Assembly: GCA_003605115.1 (NCBI GenBank) | Contig: QZKY01000003.1 | Coordinates: forward strand, 1-64,000 | DNA from: Oxalobacter sp. | GTDB lineage: Bacteria > Pseudomonadota > Gammaproteobacteria > Burkholderiales > Burkholderiaceae_D | DNA length: 64,000 bases | Direction: 5' to 3' | Shown here: positions 44,290 through 54,751 of the stretch, piece by piece | Layout of the letters: each line of letters opens with the position of its first letter | How positions within the stretch are numbered: the stretch's first letter is position 1 | Notes under the pieces: model-generated | The model's input: the letters and a program-made list of their open reading frames with translations, nothing else | Told to the model about the DNA's origin: nothing | Database searches by the model: none | Position numbers and translations under genes: made by a program

Positions 44290-45051
44290 TTACTCAATAA
44301 AATAATCCACCGTCACCACCACGCGCACTTTTTTGTTGACATCGGAAACCCCTGCATTGATCGCGCCCTCGCCTTCATGCGTGGACGTTTTGTCCCGATC
44401 CGTTATTGTGAACAAGCCCTGCGTTGCACGACGCATCATGCCCACATTGCTGCCACTGTCGTTGGCAAACTGCGTCGCCACTTCCCGCGCAGCTTGTGTT
44501 GCATGCGACATCATTTCCGGTTTAATGGCATTGAGCTGCGTAAAGATGAATTGTGGCCCGGTACGCTCCCAATTACCCTGCGAAGCCAGCACGACGCCTG
44601 CGGCCACCAGCTTGTCGGTCATCTGGCTGATTTTCTTGACCTTGTCCACATCTGCAGATCGAATCAGGATCGTGTTTTCAACCACATAACGAAAAGTCAC
44701 TTTGCCCTGTTCATAATCCCGCGTTTGCCTGTCCTGTACGCGCAAATCCTGACTGGCGATATCTTCCTTTTTGATCCCGTGGCTATGCAAAAAGCTCAAC
44801 ACTTTTTTGCGTGCTCGCTCGGCGCTCTGATTGGCCTCCGTCAAATCATTACCCGCAACACGTATGCGAATCGGCCAAACCGCCAAATCCGCTTTCACCT
44901 CCTTCTCTGCCACCCCGCGCACCGTCACATAACGTTCGCCTTTTTTGGGCCCCCGCATGGCCTCGCCCAATATGCTGGCGCTGCCTATCAAGCCAATCAC
45001 CAGCGCCAGCGCGGCCATGATTTTGGTGCCTCTGTCATCGAACATCCACAT
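44290..45051 (-). CDS. SIMPL (DUF541) domain protein
   Basis: A 253-residue exported or membrane-anchored protein with an N-terminal helix (IMAALALVIGLIGSASILGEAM) and the SIMPL domain seen as YVTVRGVAEKEVKADLAVWPIRI and the VNKKVRVVVTVDYFIE end. The family is implicated in envelope stress; biochemistry is unknown. ATG preceded by AAGGAGG. The gene is 42 bp upstream of the fusion protein on the same strand, so the two may be co-transcribed. Confidence 0.9.
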   Translation of the reverse strand: MWMFDDRGTKIMAALALVIGLIGSASILGEAMRGPKKGERYVTVRGVAEKEVKADLAVWPIRIRVAGNDLTEANQSAERARKKVLSFLHSHGIKKEDIASQDLRVQDRQTRDYEQGKVTFRYVVENTILIRSADVDKVKKISQMTDKLVAAGVVLASQGNWERTGPQFIFTQLNAIKPEMMSHATQAAREVATQFANDSGSNVGMMRRATQGLFTITDRDKTSTHEGEGAINAGVSDVNKKVRVVVTVDYFIE

Positions 45052-45163
45052 AGGTAAGCCTCCTTAAACGAAATGTGCCTAACGCGGTATATTGTACTGC
45101 TATCATTCGCTATTCCTGTTCAATCTTCCGATTCATCTGGCCATTCATTTCGAGGAGAGTCAA

Positions 45164-46141
45164 ATGTCGCGTCCGCATGGTTCTTTTACGCACCGTCTGT
45201 TGGGTTGTTTGGCCGCTTGCTTGCTTTGTTTGACCTCGCTCGCCCATGCGGAAGCACCCATGGCGCAAACACAGGTGCCCGGCTATTACCGGATGATGGT
45301 GGGACAATTTGAAGTCACGGCACTGTTTGATGGTGCACTGCAACTGGACACCAAACGTCTCATCAACCTGCGACAAAGCGAGATCAAGAAAATGCTGGCG
45401 CGCTCTTATTCCGGCACCGAAAAAATGCAAACCGCCGTGAATGCTTACCTGATCAACACGGGGCAGCATCTGGTGCTGGTTGATGCGGGAGGCGGCTCAC
45501 TGTACGGTGCGCAACTGGGACATGTACTCGCCAACATGAAGGCGGCCGGTGTCGACCCGGATCAAGTGGATACCATTGTGCTCACCCACATGCATGGCGA
45601 CCACATTGCCGGGTTGATCGACAGCGACAATGATGCCGTGTTCTCGAACGCCACCGTTTTTGTGGAAGAAAACGAAAGCAGCTATTGGCTCTCGGAGAAA
45701 AATGAAGCGGCGTCACCGGCTGCCTGGAAGCGCATTTTTGATGCGGCAAAAAAGACTGCCGCCCCTTACATCAAGAATGGCACATGGAAAACCTTTTCCG
45801 TTGGGTCGCCCATCGTGCCGGGCATCAGCACCATTCCCGCGCGCGGACACACACCGGGGCATACGATTGTGACGGTTGAATCCAATGGCCAACGCTTGTT
45901 GATCATCGGTGATCTGGTGCATAACCATGCAGTGCAGTTTACGCTCCCTCACGTGGCTTTTGATTTTGACGTGAACCCCAAACAGGCGGTCGAAACACGA
46001 CGCGCAGTGTTGAAGGTACTGGCCAAGAGCAAGGAGCTTGCTGCCGGTTCACATCTGCCTTTCCCCGGCATGGGACATGTTCGCGCGGAAGGCGCAAACA
46101 GTTATACCTGGGTGCCCATCGAATTTAGCCCCTTAAAATAA
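45164..46141 (+). CDS. Secreted metallo-beta-lactamase-fold hydrolase
   Basis: A 325-residue exported protein. Signal peptide to about SLAHAEA, then the MBL fold with the zinc-binding HMHGDHIAGL, the second His in GHTPGHTIV and Asp in GDLVHNH. It resembles the periplasmic lactonase and quorum-quenching-like branch of the family, but substrate is not readable. ATG at 45164 follows GAGGAG; an upstream ATG at 45092 would put the signal peptide inside. Confidence 0.92.
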   Translation: MSRPHGSFTHRLLGCLAACLLCLTSLAHAEAPMAQTQVPGYYRMMVGQFEVTALFDGALQLDTKRLINLRQSEIKKMLARSYSGTEKMQTAVNAYLINTGQHLVLVDAGGGSLYGAQLGHVLANMKAAGVDPDQVDTIVLTHMHGDHIAGLIDSDNDAVFSNATVFVEENESSYWLSEKNEAASPAAWKRIFDAAKKTAAPYIKNGTWKTFSVGSPIVPGISTIPARGHTPGHTIVTVESNGQRLLIIGDLVHNHAVQFTLPHVAFDFDVNPKQAVETRRAVLKVLAKSKELAAGSHLPFPGMGHVRAEGANSYTWVPIEFSPLK

Positions 46142-46187
46142 TATACACCTCGCCACCTTTTTCTGACGCCCCTTTTTCTGACTGCTC

Positions 46188-47696
46188 ATGTCCATCATCC
46201 TGACCACCCTCAACGCCCGCTACGCGCACACCTCGCTCGGTTTGCGTTATCTGGCGGCGAACATGGGGGAGTTGGAATCGCAAACACAAATCGTCGAATT
46301 CATCATTGGCGGCAACATCACGGCAATGGCGGAAACCCTGCTGGCGAAAAATCCGCGCATCATCGGGCTGTCCGTTTACATCTGGAATATTGAAGACGCG
46401 ACAAAACTGGTCGCGCTGCTCAAACGTCTCGCACCGGAAGTAAGCATTATCCTGGGCGGCCCCGAGGTCTCGCATGAAGCCGAAGAGCAGGAAATTGTTC
46501 GCCAAGCCGATTACGTGATAACAGGCTGGGGCGATGTGACGTTTCCCGCCCTCTGTCAGCAATTATGGCGTGGTGAAACTCCATCACAAAAAATCAACAT
46601 TGGCGAACAACCGCGACTCGAATCGATTGCCATGCCATACCGCTTTTACACGGATGAAGACATCGCGCATCGCACGATTTACGTCGAAGCGTCGCGCGGC
46701 TGTCCATTCAAATGTGAATTCTGCATTTCCTCGCTGGACAAAACCGCCTGGCGTTTTGATCTCGATTTGTTTTTGCAGGAGATGGAAATGCTGTACGTGC
46801 GCGGGGCGCGACAGTTCAAGTTTGTTGACCGCACCTTCAACTTGAACACACAAGTCAGTCGTCGCATTCTGCAATTCTTTCTCGACAAAATTGCAGCACA
46901 TCCCGACGATCCGGTGTTCGCGCATTTTGAAGTGGTGCCGGATCACTTGCCGGACGCGCTGAAAGAATTGATTGCGCAATTCCCAGCGGGCACCCTGCAA
47001 CTCGAAATTGGCGTGCAAACCTTCAACCCGGATGTGCAAGCGCTCATCAGCCGCAAGCAAAACAATGAACGCTCGGCTGAAAACATTCGCTGGCTGATAG
47101 CACACTCGCATGCGCATCTGCATGCCGATTTGATAGCGGGTTTGCCCGGAGAAGATCTCGATAGTTTTGCACGCGGGTTTGATCGCCTGGTCGCTGTTGG
47201 CCCCCATGAAATCCAGTTCGGCATTTTGAAGCGCCTGCGGGGCACGCCAATCATTCGCCACACTGAAGCGTTTGGATTGGTCTTCGACCCCAACCCGCCT
47301 TACACCATCCTCGCGACGGATCGCATCGACTTTGTCACCATGCAACGACTCGTGCGCTTTGCGCGCTTCTGGGACATGATTGCCAATTCCGGGCGCTTCG
47401 CAAACACCTTGCCCATCATTCTTGGGGAATCCCCTTTTGCCCGTTTTTTAACCTTGTCGGACTGGCTTTATGCCAAAACCAGGGCGACCCACCAGATTGC
47501 CCTGGCCAGATTGGCAACTTTAGTGGCCTCCTGGCTTACAGAACAAGGCATGAACCCGGAAGACGCCCGTGCCGCCATTGACAGCGACTACGCGGGAAGC
47601 GCCATCAAGCCCCACCTGTCCCGCAAGGCCAAATCCGAGCCTGTCGCTCCCCAACGTCAAGCCATGCATTTGACCGCCAAGTCACCGGAAGCGTGA
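46188..47696 (+). CDS. B12-binding radical SAM protein, DUF4080 family
   Basis: A 502-residue protein with an N-terminal cobalamin-binding fold (residues ~1-130: IILTTLNARYAHTSLGLRYL, IIGLSVYIWNI, IILGGPEV), a central radical SAM domain (EASRGCPFKCEFCISS, Cx3Cx2C; LQLEIGVQTFNPDV) and a DUF4080 C-terminus. The DHxLxP cobalamin motif is not obvious, as in much of this class. The reaction is unknown; relatives methylate or rearrange substrates. Monocistronic before rpsT. Confidence 0.92.
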   Translation: MSIILTTLNARYAHTSLGLRYLAANMGELESQTQIVEFIIGGNITAMAETLLAKNPRIIGLSVYIWNIEDATKLVALLKRLAPEVSIILGGPEVSHEAEEQEIVRQADYVITGWGDVTFPALCQQLWRGETPSQKINIGEQPRLESIAMPYRFYTDEDIAHRTIYVEASRGCPFKCEFCISSLDKTAWRFDLDLFLQEMEMLYVRGARQFKFVDRTFNLNTQVSRRILQFFLDKIAAHPDDPVFAHFEVVPDHLPDALKELIAQFPAGTLQLEIGVQTFNPDVQALISRKQNNERSAENIRWLIAHSHAHLHADLIAGLPGEDLDSFARGFDRLVAVGPHEIQFGILKRLRGTPIIRHTEAFGLVFDPNPPYTILATDRIDFVTMQRLVRFARFWDMIANSGRFANTLPIILGESPFARFLTLSDWLYAKTRATHQIALARLATLVASWLTEQGMNPEDARAAIDSDYAGSAIKPHLSRKAKSEPVAPQRQAMHLTAKSPEA

Positions 47697-47838
47697 TGCC
47701 TTGCTTGATTTTGTCGATAAAACAACTTGGCAATGTCCTTGCCATTCTTTTCCGAGCTTTGGTATAATCCAAGGCTCTGCAAAATTCTGTGAGTCGGCAT
47801 GAGTCGGCGCACAATGTTGAACCCCTACAGGAAACTTT

Positions 47839-48102
47839 ATGGCAAATACCGCACAAGCACGCAAGCGCGCTCGCCAGGCAGTCAAACAAAATGCGCATAA
47901 CTCCAGCTTGCGCTCGACCCTGCGCACCGCAATCAAGGCTGTTCGCAAGGCAATCGATGCCGGCGACAAGGCTGCTGCAATGACGACCTTCTCCAAGTCC
48001 GTGTCGACCATCGACCGTATCGCTGACAAGCAAATCGTTCACAAGAACAAAGCTGCACGTCACAAGAGCCGCCTGTCTGCCGCCATCAAATCGATGGCTT
48101 GA
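47839..48102 (+). CDS. rpsT: 30S ribosomal protein S20
   Basis: An 87-residue ribosomal protein. [26 protein letters not shown] is the canonical start, followed by the three-helix basic body ending [14 protein letters not shown] preceded by AGGAA. Own terminator follows. Confidence 0.98.
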   Translation: MANTAQARKRARQAVKQNAHNSSLRSTLRTAIKAVRKAIDAGDKAAAMTTFSKSVSTIDRIADKQIVHKNKAARHKSRLSAAIKSMA

Positions 48103-48182
48103 GGCGACAGACGCTGCGCAGTGAAAACTGCCCAGCAAAAAACTGCATAGTCAAAGCTGTGCAGCTTGCGGTTCCAAAACAA

Positions 48183-48214
48183 AAACCCTCATGAATGCAT
48201 CATGAGGGTTTTTT
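48183..48214 (+). terminator. Terminator of rpsT
   Basis: AAACCCTCATGA and TCATGAGGGTTT stem around ATGCA, followed by a T-run. Converging genes end on both sides. Confidence 0.93.
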
Positions 48215-48243
48215 GCGTTTGGAGAATCGAGAAGCTGCTGTCT

Positions 48244-49179
48244 TTAAAAGCTATACCCAAAGGCCTGCTTGAATCGATCGGCAATCTCGGCACGCGTCGG
48301 TTTGTGATTTTGACCGCCTTGATGCGTAATCTTGATTGCGCCCATCAAGCTGCCCAAGCGTCCGCATGTGAGCAAATCCATACCGCGCGTGATACCGTAC
48401 ATTAAACCAGCACGAAATGCATCGCCACATCCGGTGGGGTCGACGACGTTTTCAACGGGCACACAGGGAATATCGAGCACGGCATCGCCGGTATAAATTT
48501 CGGCTCCCAGTTCGCCCCGCGTCACGATCAGTGCAACAACGCGTTGCGCAATTTCTTTTTGCGAGAGACCCGTGCGCTCCATCAGCATTTCCGCTTCATA
48601 ATCATTCACCGCAACGTACGTCGCCATATCAATGAACTCGATCAGCTCTTCGCCACTGAACATCGGCAAACCTTGACCTGGATCGAAGATGAAGGGGATG
48701 CCCTCTGCGGCGCAATCCTTCGCATTTTGCACCATGCCATCGCGTCCGTCCGGCGCCACAATTGCCAGCCTCATGCCTTGCGCCGCATCTGCCACTTTGT
48801 TTTCATGCGACATCGCCATGGCGCCTGGGTGGAACGCCGTGATCTGATTGCTATCCATGTCGGTGGTAATGAAGGCTTGCGCAGTAAATGATTTCTTGAT
48901 CGTGCGAACGTGACGACGTGAAATTTCCAGCTCCGTCAAACGCTCGAGGTAAGGTTCACCGTCAAAACCAATCGTCGCCATAATTTGCGGCTCGCCGCCC
49001 AGCAACTTCAGGTTGTAGGCGATATTGCCCGCGCAACCGCCAAATTCACGGCGCATCCCCGGCACGAGAAAGGCGACGTTCACCTTGTGCAACTGGTCGG
49101 GCAAAATGGCATCAGAAAACCGGCCATTAAAAGTCATGATGGTGTCGTACGCAAGGGAACCGCAAATCAGGCAAGTCAT
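48244..49179 (-). CDS. PfkB-family carbohydrate/nucleoside kinase
   Basis: A 311-residue sugar kinase. GGCAGNIAYNLKLLGG (PfkB signature 1) and VENVVDPTGCGDAFRAGLMYGI (signature 2, with the catalytic Asp) are clear. In betaproteobacteria this gene beside prmA is annotated as adenosine kinase-like; the nucleoside preference is not verifiable here. Last gene of the aroQ-accB-accC-prmA-DUF3426-pfkB run. Confidence 0.93.
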   Translation of the reverse strand: MTCLICGSLAYDTIMTFNGRFSDAILPDQLHKVNVAFLVPGMRREFGGCAGNIAYNLKLLGGEPQIMATIGFDGEPYLERLTELEISRRHVRTIKKSFTAQAFITTDMDSNQITAFHPGAMAMSHENKVADAAQGMRLAIVAPDGRDGMVQNAKDCAAEGIPFIFDPGQGLPMFSGEELIEFIDMATYVAVNDYEAEMLMERTGLSQKEIAQRVVALIVTRGELGAEIYTGDAVLDIPCVPVENVVDPTGCGDAFRAGLMYGITRGMDLLTCGRLGSLMGAIKITHQGGQNHKPTRAEIADRFKQAFGYSF

Positions 49180-49199
49180 GTTATTTGCTCTAGGAAAAG

Positions 49200-50396
49200 T
49201 CAGACATAAAAAAGATACACTTCGTAGCCCACCGGCTTGAGCGGCGGCTCCACTTCAAACTGCAACTTGATCGGGTGTTCCGAATTGGCGGCAAAGCCTT
49301 TAGATAGGTTTTGTGTCCCGTTCAAATACTCTTTGGCACTAAAGACACGGCGCACCATCGGCGTCTCGGTACTGTCTTTCAGCGTCAACTCAAAATGTGG
49401 CCAAGCCTGCGCCATGGTGCTGCGATTACGCAGCAATACGTTCAGCGTGTAGGCTTTGCCCCCTTTGGTGGGCGAATGCAGTTCGTAGGAATCAATGGAG
49501 ACCGAATCGATGTGCGCCGGTAATTCTGCGCGACATTCGATCACATCACATATTTGCGCCAGCAGTGGCCGCGTACTCGGAAAGAAACCAGCAATGCGCA
49601 AATGAAATGCATCGACCGTTTGCAGCAAAAGCGCTGGCAACAAACCCAATATCAGCCCCCACATGGCAAGACGCCCCATGCGGCCATAACGTTCCTGCTG
49701 CTTGGCGCGTTGCACGAAAGCGGGTTCTGCCACTTGCGACAGTTGCGGTCGAATTTCTACTGTATAGGCGGGATCGTTGTCGTCTGGCTCAATGGCGAAA
49801 TCCTGTTGTGCCTCCTCCACCACGGGCAATTGCGTTCGCGGGAAAGTCAGCTCTTCGGTAAAGTCGCGCTCTCGCTGGGCATCCGCACGCATTTCGTCTG
49901 CAAGACTCGGTTCCTGGCGACTGTCGTAATGTAAATCCAGATTGAGCCGTTCGTCTTCAACCGGCGTCAGGCGCATCGGCGTTGTGTTGACGAACAAGGG
50001 ATCCACCCGTTCAGAGACAGACATGCGACCAAGCGTCGACGCGTCTGTCGGCGTCAAGATGAGATTGAGGTCATCCTGTTTTTCTTGCGCACCTGGCTTC
50101 GGCGCGCCTGGTCTCGTCATAGTAGGCGGCGGTTCGTCGGCCATGATGGTGACCGGATTGGGGTTGGCGATCGCAGACTCTGGCCATGTGGCTTGCTGCT
50201 TTGCCTGTTCGCGTACTTGCTCTCGCGCCTGTTCGCGCATCGCCTGCGTCGCAGCGTCCGCGCTTTGCAATTGTTCTATGCCATTGAAAACCTGCCGACA
50301 CGACCCACAACGCACGATGCCGTTGCAGATCTTGAGCTGATCCTGCACCACCCGAAACATTGTGCGACAGTAAGGGCAGCGTGTCGCCAGCATCAT
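49200..50396 (-). CDS. MJ0042 zinc-finger and DUF3426 protein
   Basis: A 398-residue protein. The N-terminal MJ0042 zinc finger (RCPYCRTMF and RCGSCRQVF), a long disordered acidic/glutamine region (about residues 50-260), a membrane helix ([22 protein letters not shown]) and the DUF3426 domain follow. The layout is typical for the family; function unknown. Two ATGs in tandem (50396, 50393); the first overlaps the prmA stop (ATGA), so the genes are coupled. Confidence 0.92.
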   Translation of the reverse strand: MMLATRCPYCRTMFRVVQDQLKICNGIVRCGSCRQVFNGIEQLQSADAATQAMREQAREQVREQAKQQATWPESAIANPNPVTIMADEPPPTMTRPGAPKPGAQEKQDDLNLILTPTDASTLGRMSVSERVDPLFVNTTPMRLTPVEDERLNLDLHYDSRQEPSLADEMRADAQRERDFTEELTFPRTQLPVVEEAQQDFAIEPDDNDPAYTVEIRPQLSQVAEPAFVQRAKQQERYGRMGRLAMWGLILGLLPALLLQTVDAFHLRIAGFFPSTRPLLAQICDVIECRAELPAHIDSVSIDSYELHSPTKGGKAYTLNVLLRNRSTMAQAWPHFELTLKDSTETPMVRRVFSAKEYLNGTQNLSKGFAANSEHPIKLQFEVEPPLKPVGYEVYLFYV

Positions 50397-51328
50397 GGTT
50401 GGCGCCCTCCAGATTGATGTCCTTCCGTTGGACGTTGGCCGCACAAGGCGACCCACCCATCATGCGCCCGCCACACGCGCATCGGGATATACGGCGCATA
50501 AACTGCCGCAACTTCTTCAGCTTGCCGCTCCAGAATGCCGGATAGCACCAGCCAACCGCCCGGCCTCACGTAAGCGGAAAGCATTTGTGCCATCAATTTC
50601 AGCGGACTGGACAAGATGTTGGCGACCACGATATCAAAGCTGCGGTTGGCGGTGGCAATGAAGTCATCAGGGAGATAATAGTCGATTTCACATTGATTGC
50701 GAACTGCATTTTCCCTCGCCGCAACAATGGCTTGCGGATCGATGTCCACGCCAAGCACCTTGGCCGCCTTCAACTTTTTGGCCACCATCGCCAAAATGCC
50801 GGATCCGCAGCCATAATCAAGCACGGTTTTCCCCGCCAAGGGATTTGCTTCCAGCCACTCCATGCAAAGTCGGGTCGTCGCATGGCTGCCGGTTCCAAAA
50901 GCCAGACCGGGATCCAGTTCCAGGATCAGCGCATCGGGATCGGGGGCTTCGTGCCAACTGGGAACGACCCAAATGTTTTTGCCGATGTGTATGGGGTCGA
51001 ATTGTGATTGGGTTAATCGCACCCAATCCTGTTCTGCAACAGGGCGCAGGATGTAAGGCGGCACGTCGCCCATGCCGCACACACGGCAAGCCTGAGCGAT
51101 TAACTTTTGCGGATCGGCAGTTTCTTCGGTTAACACCACCACGCGACTGCGATCCCAGGCCGCTTCGGATGGCACCATGCCGGGTTCGCCAAAAAGCGGG
51201 GTTTCTGCGGCGGTGCCTTCATCAGCATCTTCGATCGAAACAGAGACCGCCCCGACTTGCATGAAAGCATCGGACAGGGGTTCGGCATGATCGCGCGCGA
51301 CTTCGATAACGATTTCGTTCCAGGCCAT
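50393..51328 (-). CDS. prmA: Ribosomal protein L11 methyltransferase
   Basis: A 311-residue methyltransferase that trimethylates L11. The SAM motif [18 protein letters not shown] and motif [15 protein letters not shown] are clear, with the N-terminal L11-binding domain [21 protein letters not shown] at 51328 matches family starts; the frame opens upstream to 51379. The gene sits between accC and the DUF3426 gene. Confidence 0.96.
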   Translation of the reverse strand: MAWNEIVIEVARDHAEPLSDAFMQVGAVSVSIEDADEGTAAETPLFGEPGMVPSEAAWDRSRVVVLTEETADPQKLIAQACRVCGMGDVPPYILRPVAEQDWVRLTQSQFDPIHIGKNIWVVPSWHEAPDPDALILELDPGLAFGTGSHATTRLCMEWLEANPLAGKTVLDYGCGSGILAMVAKKLKAAKVLGVDIDPQAIVAARENAVRNQCEIDYYLPDDFIATANRSFDIVVANILSSPLKLMAQMLSAYVRPGGWLVLSGILERQAEEVAAVYAPYIPMRVWRAHDGWVALCGQRPTEGHQSGGRQP

Positions 51329-51402
51329 GCGGATGACCGCCCCCGTTTGCGTTGGGCTGCTGCTTTGGCGTTTTGCCATTTGCAGCAGCTTGCCCTATGG
51401 TT

Positions 51403-52764
51403 TTACAGTTTTTTCGCTGCCGCTCTTTCCGCGAGCATATCCTCAAGATAGTGGATATTGGTGCCGCCCGCGATGAAATGCGGGTCAAGCATCAAACCGC
51501 GATGCAGTGGAATGTTGGTCGAAATGCCTTCCACCACCATCTCGGACAGCGCCACGCTCATGCGACGGATCGCCTGTTCGCGGGTCGCGCCATACGAAAT
51601 CACCTTGCCAATCATGGAATCGTAATTCGGCGGCACCGTGTACCCAGCATAAGCGTGTGAATCCACGCGCATGCCTGGACCACCCGGCGCATGCCAAGAA
51701 GTGATCTTGCCCGGCGAGGGAGTGAATTTGTAGGGGTCTTCGGCGTTAATCCGGCATTCAATGGCGTGCCCGCGCGTCATGATGTCACGCTGGCGCATGC
51801 GCAAGGGCTGCCCCGCTGCAATGTAAATCTGTTCTTGAACAATGTCGATGCCCGTCACCACTTCCGTGACCGGATGCTCCACCTGCACGCGCGTATTCAT
51901 TTCAATGAAATAAAACTCGCCATTTTCGTAGAGGAACTCAAACGTGCCCGCACCACGGTATCCCATTTTTCGACAGGCATCTGCGCAACGATCGCCAATT
52001 TTTTCAATCAACTTGCGAGGAACGCCGGGTGCCGGTGCTTCTTCAATCACTTTTTGGTGGCGACGCTGCATCGAACAATCGCGCTCTCCCAACCATACGG
52101 CATTGCCATGCTGGTCAGCCAAGACTTGAATTTCAATGTGGCGTGGGTTTTCCAGGAATTTTTCCATGTAAACCTCGGGATTACCGAAAGCCGCTCCCGC
52201 TTCTGACTTGGTCATCGATACCGCGTTCAGCAGTGCTGCCTCGGTATTGACGACGCGCATTCCGCGCCCACCGCCACCACCGGACGCCTTGATAATGACC
52301 GGATAACCAACCTTGCGAGCAGTCTGAATAATTTCCTTGGAATCGTCCGGCAAAGCCCCTTCGGAGCCCGGCACGCAAGGAACACCATTTTTGATCATGG
52401 CTTGCTTGGCGCTTACCTTGTCGCCCATCAGACGAATCGATTCGGGGCGCGGGCCAATGAACACAAAACCTGAGGATTCGACGCGTTCTGCAAAATCAGC
52501 GTTCTCGGACAGGAAACCATATCCGGGATGAATGGCCTGCGAATCCGTCACTTCAGCGGCGCTGATGATGGCCGGCATATTCAGGTAACTTTGCGCAGAA
52601 GGTGCCGGGCCAATACAAACCGATTCGTCTGCGAGCTTGACGTATTTGGCTTCGCGGTCAGCCTCGGAATGCACGACGACAGTCTTGATGCCCAATTCAC
52701 GGCAGGCGCGCTGAATCCGGAGGGCGATTTCGCCTCTATTGGCAATAAGAATTTTCTCAAACAT
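51403..52764 (-). CDS. accC: Biotin carboxylase subunit of acetyl-CoA carboxylase
   Basis: A 453-residue ATP-dependent biotin carboxylase for fatty acid synthesis. [17 protein letters not shown] start, [17 protein letters not shown] loop, [16 protein letters not shown] and catalytic [14 protein letters not shown] are intact. Length matches E. coli AccC (449). Upstream by 140 bp is accB, its biotin-carrier partner. Confidence 0.98.
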   Translation of the reverse strand: MFEKILIANRGEIALRIQRACRELGIKTVVVHSEADREAKYVKLADESVCIGPAPSAQSYLNMPAIISAAEVTDSQAIHPGYGFLSENADFAERVESSGFVFIGPRPESIRLMGDKVSAKQAMIKNGVPCVPGSEGALPDDSKEIIQTARKVGYPVIIKASGGGGGRGMRVVNTEAALLNAVSMTKSEAGAAFGNPEVYMEKFLENPRHIEIQVLADQHGNAVWLGERDCSMQRRHQKVIEEAPAPGVPRKLIEKIGDRCADACRKMGYRGAGTFEFLYENGEFYFIEMNTRVQVEHPVTEVVTGIDIVQEQIYIAAGQPLRMRQRDIMTRGHAIECRINAEDPYKFTPSPGKITSWHAPGGPGMRVDSHAYAGYTVPPNYDSMIGKVISYGATREQAIRRMSVALSEMVVEGISTNIPLHRGLMLDPHFIAGGTNIHYLEDMLAERAAAKKL

Positions 52765-52904
52765 TTTCAACTCCGGCGAGATGGTTAGGCGTACCCTCAA
52801 CCATGGTGTGGTTTTTTGAATTACTGCCACTCCTGAACAAAATGCGCTGGTCACCAGCGCAGCGCATCAGGCATTGGCAAAACCGGCTTGCTTGGCCAAT
52901 GCCA

Positions 52905-53366
52905 TTAGCCAATGATAAACAGCGGCTGGCCGAATTCGACAGGCTGGCCATTTTCAACCAGCACCTGCTTGATCACACCAGCAACTTCGGCCTCAATTTC
53001 GTTGAGCAGCTTCATCGCTTCGACGATGCACAGCGTGTCTCCCGTTTTGACAGCCGAACCCACTTGCACATACGGCGGGTTGCCCGGCGCGGAAGCGGCA
53101 TAGAAAGTGCCGACCATCGGCGATTTGACGACATACCCTTGCACTTCAGGCGGCGCTACCGGAGCAGCCGGTGCTGCCACTGGGGCTGGCGCTTGCGTTG
53201 GAATTTGCACATATTGCGGTGCCTGAGCATGCATCATGACTTGCTGAGTTGGCGCTTCGACGGCCTTGATGATGCGCACCTTGCTATCACCTTCAGTCAC
53301 CTCGAGTTCCGCAATATCGGACTCAGCGACCAAATCGATCAATGTCTTCAGTTTTCGTAAATCCAT
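52905..53366 (-). CDS. accB: Biotin carboxyl carrier protein of acetyl-CoA carboxylase
   Basis: A 153-residue BCCP. An N-terminal helix (MDLRKLKTLIDLVAES), a Pro/Ala-rich linker at ~45-75, and the biotinyl domain with the biotinylated Lys119 in VEAMKLLNEIEAE. The thumb region GTFYAASAPGNPP is also present. First of accB-accC. Confidence 0.98.
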   Translation of the reverse strand: MDLRKLKTLIDLVAESDIAELEVTEGDSKVRIIKAVEAPTQQVMMHAQAPQYVQIPTQAPAPVAAPAAPVAPPEVQGYVVKSPMVGTFYAASAPGNPPYVQVGSAVKTGDTLCIVEAMKLLNEIEAEVAGVIKQVLVENGQPVEFGQPLFIIG

Positions 53367-53469
53367 AAAACACCTCTGAAAAATGCCCCCGCGTCACCAG
53401 CAGCAATTGAGTTAAGAAGAGCGCAATTCTACGCTATTTATAGAAAATGTGTGGAATTAAAAGGAGATG

Positions 53470-53907
53470 TTACAGTTTTTTTAGGGCAAAATCGATGGCA
53501 TATCGATACCCTTCGATGCCGACACCGCAGATAAGACCCGCTGCGATATCTGAAAAGTATGACTGTTGCCGAAACGCTTCTCGCCGATGGATGTTCGAAA
53601 TGTGAACTTCCACGAACGGTATGGATACCCCAGACAAGGCATCCCGCAAAGCCACGCTGGTGTGCGTGAGTCCGCCCGGATTGATCACGATGGCTTCCAC
53701 GCCCTCGCTTTTTGCAGCATGAATTCGGTCGATTAAAGCGCCTTCATGATTACTTTGAAAACTCACCACTTCAGCACCCACTTCCCTGGCTTGCTTCTGC
53801 GCCGCCGCCTCTACATCTTTGAGCGTGGCGCTGCCATAGATCTCTGGCTCGCGCTCCCCCAGCAAATTCAGGTTCGGGCCGTTCAGTAAAAGAATTTTCT
53901 TCGCCAT
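53470..53907 (-). CDS. aroQ: 3-dehydroquinate dehydratase, type II
   Basis: A 145-residue shikimate-pathway enzyme. [22 protein letters not shown] holds the conserved loop and catalytic Tyr, [13 protein letters not shown] and [10 protein letters not shown], and [15 protein letters not shown] holds the catalytic His and Arg. ATG at 53907 matches the family start. 103 bp before accB on the same strand. Confidence 0.97.
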   Translation of the reverse strand: MAKKILLLNGPNLNLLGEREPEIYGSATLKDVEAAAQKQAREVGAEVVSFQSNHEGALIDRIHAAKSEGVEAIVINPGGLTHTSVALRDALSGVSIPFVEVHISNIHRREAFRQQSYFSDIAAGLICGVGIEGYRYAIDFALKKL

Positions 53908-54071
53908 CTGATGTCGCTCCAATTCGTGGTTTTTTACAACCCCGCCTTAATGACTCACGATACACTCGCATTCAGTTACACGACCCCGCAAGTTGTGAGA
54001 TTCTGCCCCCAAGCCAGTCTCTTGGCAAGAAAAAAGTATCTAATTTCTCAACGGAAATTGATGTCGTTTCA

Positions 54072-54674
54072 CTAAGACAAAAGCTGCTTTACTGCTTCCT
54101 TGTCGGCTCTTAGTGCGTTTTCGCCGTGCCTCGCCTTGAGTGCGCCGCGCAAATCGTCTGGCTGGAATAAGGTCAAATGCACGCCTTCATTACGCCGCAT
54201 GAAGCTCACTGTTTCGACCGGCAGATGATTCGGCTTGAAATGCGGTGTTTCAGACACGTCAAAATCGATATTTTTGTTCAGCAAATAAATTTCAACGTCC
54301 TTGGGATTATCAACAAATAGCTGCAAATGGATGTCTGAATGCTCCCCCGCCGTTCCATTCAGAACAGCACCTGTCACGTATGGCTGAAATAATGACAGAT
54401 CTTCCATCAACTCCAAAGCCACCTCACGCAAATGCCGCAACCGGGCGGGCTGCGACTCGCCAAGGAATAATTCATTATAAGTTCGGAGTTCGTCTTCTAT
54501 CTGCGCATTACTTGGCAAGAACTCCCCGCCCACTCGCTCATTGCCCAAAACCTGCTTCGCTGCCTTGCGCTTGGCCGTGCCATAACTGACGCCTTCTTCG
54601 GCGATCATGCGGGCAGCAGCGATGGCAATTTCTGTGCGAAGCGCATCTGCATCGGAGAAGTGTTGTTTCGTCAT
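54072..54674 (-). CDS. Nucleotidyltransferase-fold hypothetical protein
   Basis: A 200-residue soluble protein. After a helical first half (MTKQHFSDADALRTEIAIAAARMI), the segment TGAVLNGTAGEHSDIHLQLFVDN looks like a nucleotidyltransferase motif (G-[ST]...D-x-[DH]); the second Asp is His here. Related proteins sit beside mpl in other betaproteobacteria. Enzyme activity is not assured. ATG at 54674 chosen; a run of Met codons allows others. Confidence 0.75.
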   Translation of the reverse strand: MTKQHFSDADALRTEIAIAAARMIAEEGVSYGTAKRKAAKQVLGNERVGGEFLPSNAQIEDELRTYNELFLGESQPARLRHLREVALELMEDLSLFQPYVTGAVLNGTAGEHSDIHLQLFVDNPKDVEIYLLNKNIDFDVSETPHFKPNHLPVETVSFMRRNEGVHLTLFQPDDLRGALKARHGENALRADKEAVKQLLS

Positions 54675-54751
54675 AGGCACCATCATACGGCAGGACGGGA
54701 ACTGTCAGGTAGAATCCTGTTTTTGCCTCCTGATCCAGCATTCCAGCCATC

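Noticed and set aside
45092-45163. Upstream ATG of the MBL-fold protein
   Set aside because: ATG at 45164 has a GAGGAG site and places the signal peptide at the terminus.
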